Shown here piece after piece: positions 62,163 through 64,000 of a stretch of DNA of 64,000 bases. The stretch is from a bacterium (lineage in GTDB: Bacteria > Hinthialibacterota > Hinthialibacteria > H5-UNCL2). Within the stretch, counting starts at the first letter, position 1. The number at the start of each line of letters is the position of its first letter. The stretch is from assembly GCA_015075175.1 (NCBI GenBank), contig JABTUV010000004.1, positions 369,039-433,038 of the forward strand, in the 5' to 3' direction. The notes below the pieces were generated by a model, which was not told where the DNA came from, did not search any database, and saw only the letters and a program-made list of their open reading frames with translations. A program made the position numbers and the translations under genes.

Positions 62163-63662
62163 TCACTTCTCGTACAGCTCGAAATCCCACAGAGTCGGCC
62201 CGCCCGTGCTCCTCGTGATGGCCAGGCGTACCGCGGAAGCGGTCGTGGGCTTGAACTTCACGTTCACGCCCGCACCGCCGATGCTTGCGCCCCAATAAAC
62301 CGCCCGCCAGCCGCCGGAGCCATCGGGGACTTGGATCTCAAAGGCCTGTACCCGGTCCAGGTACTCGGAGACAAAGGCGCGCGAGAATCGCGTCTCGCCC
62401 CCAAGGTCCACCTCCAACCATGCCGTCGTCGCGTCCTCGTCGGTCGCCCAGCGCGTGCCGCCGCCGCGTCCCATGTCGATGTCGATGGCCCTTTCCGGTC
62501 CGTACTGCGCCTGGTTGCGATACACGTTGGAAGCCGTCGCCGGCCTGCCCCAGCAGAGCGAGTCCGCAACCCGTCCCGGTCGGTCGATCATGCGCTTCAG
62601 TTCCCTCAGCCGCTCCACGTATTCCTGCGGGATGCGGCCGGTGTTGTCAGGCGGCACGTTCAGGAGCAGGTTGGAATTGCGTCCCACCGACCGCCGGTAG
62701 AGTTCATACAGGATGCGGGCGGGCCGCGGATCGTCGTCCGGCCCCCAGAACCAGCGCTCCTGCAGCATCGAGTCGCAGACTTCGTTGGGAATGTACCAAC
62801 TCGCGCCTTCGTGACGAATCCACGGATTGTGGCCCGACTCCGGGGGGACGGTGCGCTCGCCGTTGTTGAGGTCCTTGGGCCAGATGGCCGCCCGCCCCGC
62901 TCCCGACAAGGTTTTGCGCAGCCAGCTGACGGGATGCCGCACGATCACGCTGCCGTCGTAGAAGCCCTGGTTGTAGAGCAAGAGGCAGTCGGGTTGCAGC
63001 CGCTTGCAGTGCGCGTACAGCCGCGCCTGGGCGCCCGCGTTGTCAGGTCCGCCGAAATCCCAGGGGATGTCGAACCACATCTCCGTGATGGGACCGTATT
63101 GCGTCAGCAGTTCCTCGACCTGGCGATGCACGAAGCTCTCATACTCGTCATAAGTCGCCTTGACCTGGTTGTGCATGTCCCAACCGAGAAGATAGTAGAA
63201 TCCCGGCTCGATCTTGTACTTGCGGCACGCGGCCACGAAAGCGCCGACCACGTCGGTGGGATCGCCGCCGGTGGTCACGTCGTAATCCGACGCCTGGCTG
63301 GGCCAGAGCGCGTGGCCGTAGCAGTGCTTGGTCGTCAGGACGGCGTACTTCATGCCCGCGTCGCGGGCCACGCCGACCCATTGATCCACGTCCAGCCGGT
63401 CGGGGGCGTAGCGTTCGGCCGGCTCGCGGTCATACGGAGCGTCCTGCTCGAGGAACGTGCTCATCCCGAAGTGGATGAACATGCCGTAGTGAAGGGCCTC
63501 CCACCGTTGCAGTTGCGGAAGCCCGAGTCGCTGGGCCCCGCGGGCGCCCGGGGCTGTGTCCCCGGCCCGTTCCCCGCCGGACGACCGCGATGCCGCGCAT
63601 CCGGCGAGAGCGACCGACGCCAGACCCCGACCCGCGCCGATCAACAACTGTCGTCGGTTCAT
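62163..63662 (-). CDS. Alpha-L-fucosidase (GH29) with C-terminal F5/8 type C domain
   Basis: 499 residues from ATG 63662 (AGGAAAG upstream). N-terminal RRQLLIGAGRGLASVALAGC combines a Tat-like twin arginine with a lipobox, so an exported lipoprotein. GH29 motifs are HYGMFIHFGMSTF, YAVLTTKHCYGHALWPS and the nucleophile region EMWFDIPWDFGG; SNLLLNVPPDNTGRIP closes the barrel. Residues ~365-499 are a discoidin/F5-8C-like carbohydrate-binding domain (TAWLEVDLGGETRFSRAFV). Releases terminal L-fucose from glycans, which fits the FucI-like gene elsewhere in the window. Confidence 0.93.
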   Translation of the reverse strand: MNRRQLLIGAGRGLASVALAGCAASRSSGGERAGDTAPGARGAQRLGLPQLQRWEALHYGMFIHFGMSTFLEQDAPYDREPAERYAPDRLDVDQWVGVARDAGMKYAVLTTKHCYGHALWPSQASDYDVTTGGDPTDVVGAFVAACRKYKIEPGFYYLLGWDMHNQVKATYDEYESFVHRQVEELLTQYGPITEMWFDIPWDFGGPDNAGAQARLYAHCKRLQPDCLLLYNQGFYDGSVIVRHPVSWLRKTLSGAGRAAIWPKDLNNGERTVPPESGHNPWIRHEGASWYIPNEVCDSMLQERWFWGPDDDPRPARILYELYRRSVGRNSNLLLNVPPDNTGRIPQEYVERLRELKRMIDRPGRVADSLCWGRPATASNVYRNQAQYGPERAIDIDMGRGGGTRWATDEDATTAWLEVDLGGETRFSRAFVSEYLDRVQAFEIQVPDGSGGWRAVYWGASIGGAGVNVKFKPTTASAVRLAITRSTGGPTLWDFELYEK

Positions 63663-63727
63663 CTTTCCTGTCTGGACCATGCCTCGGCTCCTTAACCGGT
63701 TCCGTGCGATTCAGCGGCAGCCTGCGT

Positions 63728-64000
63728 TCAGTTCGGCCGGGTCGCGGCCGGCCGTGAGGCGGCGGCTTCGCCGAACAGGTTGTTGAGCGTCGCGGCCAGG
63801 CGGATGCCGGCCATGCTCAACCGCTCGTCCACGACCGGGATGCTGCGGTTGCAATAGTCCTCGCCGAGCGTGTTGTCCTTCGGGCTGACGGCCGCGTGCT
63901 CGACGAAGGCCCGGTGCGACTCGGTCGCCCAGTCGCAGGGATCCGTGACGCTCGCCCATTCGCGGCGATGTCGAGGCGTGAAGGCCCGGTCCAGGTCGTC
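63728..64000 (-). CDS. S1/P1 nuclease family protein, C-terminal part only
   Basis: Reading leftwards from the window edge, the frame is open to TGA at 63728-63730. Its last 90 residues include DWATESHRAFVEHA, DYCNRSIPVVDERL and AGIRLAATLNNLF. The order W-A-x-E-S, Y-C-x-x-x-x-P-V and A-G-x-R-L-A-x-x-L-N matches the C-terminus of S1/P1 zinc nucleases, where the His/Asp metal sites lie further upstream, outside the window. Start and export signal unseen. Confidence 0.78.
   Translation of the reverse strand, partial: DDLDRAFTPRHRREWASVTDPCDWATESHRAFVEHAAVSPKDNTLGEDYCNRSIPVVDERLSMAGIRLAATLNNLFGEAAASRPAATRPN

Noticed and set aside
62004-63695. Long open frame antisense to the fucosidase
   Set aside because: GH29 motifs on the minus strand are clear; the plus frame has no features and starts in a repeat.

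Overview
The window is about 64 kb of GC-rich DNA (roughly 63-66% in most genes) from a Gram-negative, heterotrophic bacterium. LpxB, an O-antigen-ligase-like protein, lipoproteins and Tat signals point to an outer membrane. The mix of sugar isomerases, a UroD-like methyltransferase, glycoside hydrolases, dockerin-like secreted proteins, a YaaT/PSP1 protein and abundant interspersed palindromes resembles poorly cultivated phyla such as Sumerlaeota, Hydrogenedentota or the PVC relatives. That placement is inference; no marker here fixes it.

Layout. 1-2.5 kb: 3' part of carB. 2.7-10.9 kb: a divergent sugar locus, with xylA and a FucI-like Tat protein leftwards and a CUT2 sugar ABC transporter plus a UroD-family protein rightwards. 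11.9-17.5 kb: a tandem glycine riboswitch with an intrinsic terminator, then gcvT-gcvH-gcvPA-gcvPB and a lipoate ligase that fits lipoylation of GcvH. 18-31.7 kb: a dockerin-like secreted protein, an operon of an unknown protein, PSP1/YaaT and a soluble histidine kinase, then yggS, lpxB, a CPBP protease, uvrA and small proteins. 32.06-32.35 kb: tRNA-Arg, tRNA-His and tRNA-Lys.

32.30-44.22 kb: a genomic island inserted in the 3' end of tRNA-Lys, bounded by a perfect 50-bp direct repeat. It carries a tyrosine integrase, two LexA/UmuD-like fragments, a holin-like peptide and a tightly packed four-gene module: PLD-SNF2 helicase, Eco57I/type IIG-like methyltransferase, ComEC-like MBL hydrolase and a 4-TM protein. 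This is the best candidate for an undescribed defence system. The methyltransferase has an AT-rich C-terminal patch that looks like a swapped recognition domain.

44.2-64 kb: secreted and surface functions. These are a Thr/Pro-repeat protein, three phage-tail-collar proteins with a DUF6916-like protein, a beta-helix protein, GH30-like and GH5-like hydrolases, two RRM proteins, a damaged C-type-lectin protein, an O-antigen-ligase/TPR protein, a GH29 alpha-L-fucosidase and the end of an S1/P1 nuclease. Together they suggest glycan scavenging (fucose, xylose) linked to the sugar locus at the left.

Two themes cut across the window. First, many genes (xylA, uvrA, the island genes, the ligase, the lectin, the GNAT protein) need single-base shifts to be read through. 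Correcting them restores conserved residues and usual lengths, which points to consensus errors more than to decay. Second, several families of interspersed palindromic repeats sit between genes, and some copies lie inside coding regions.
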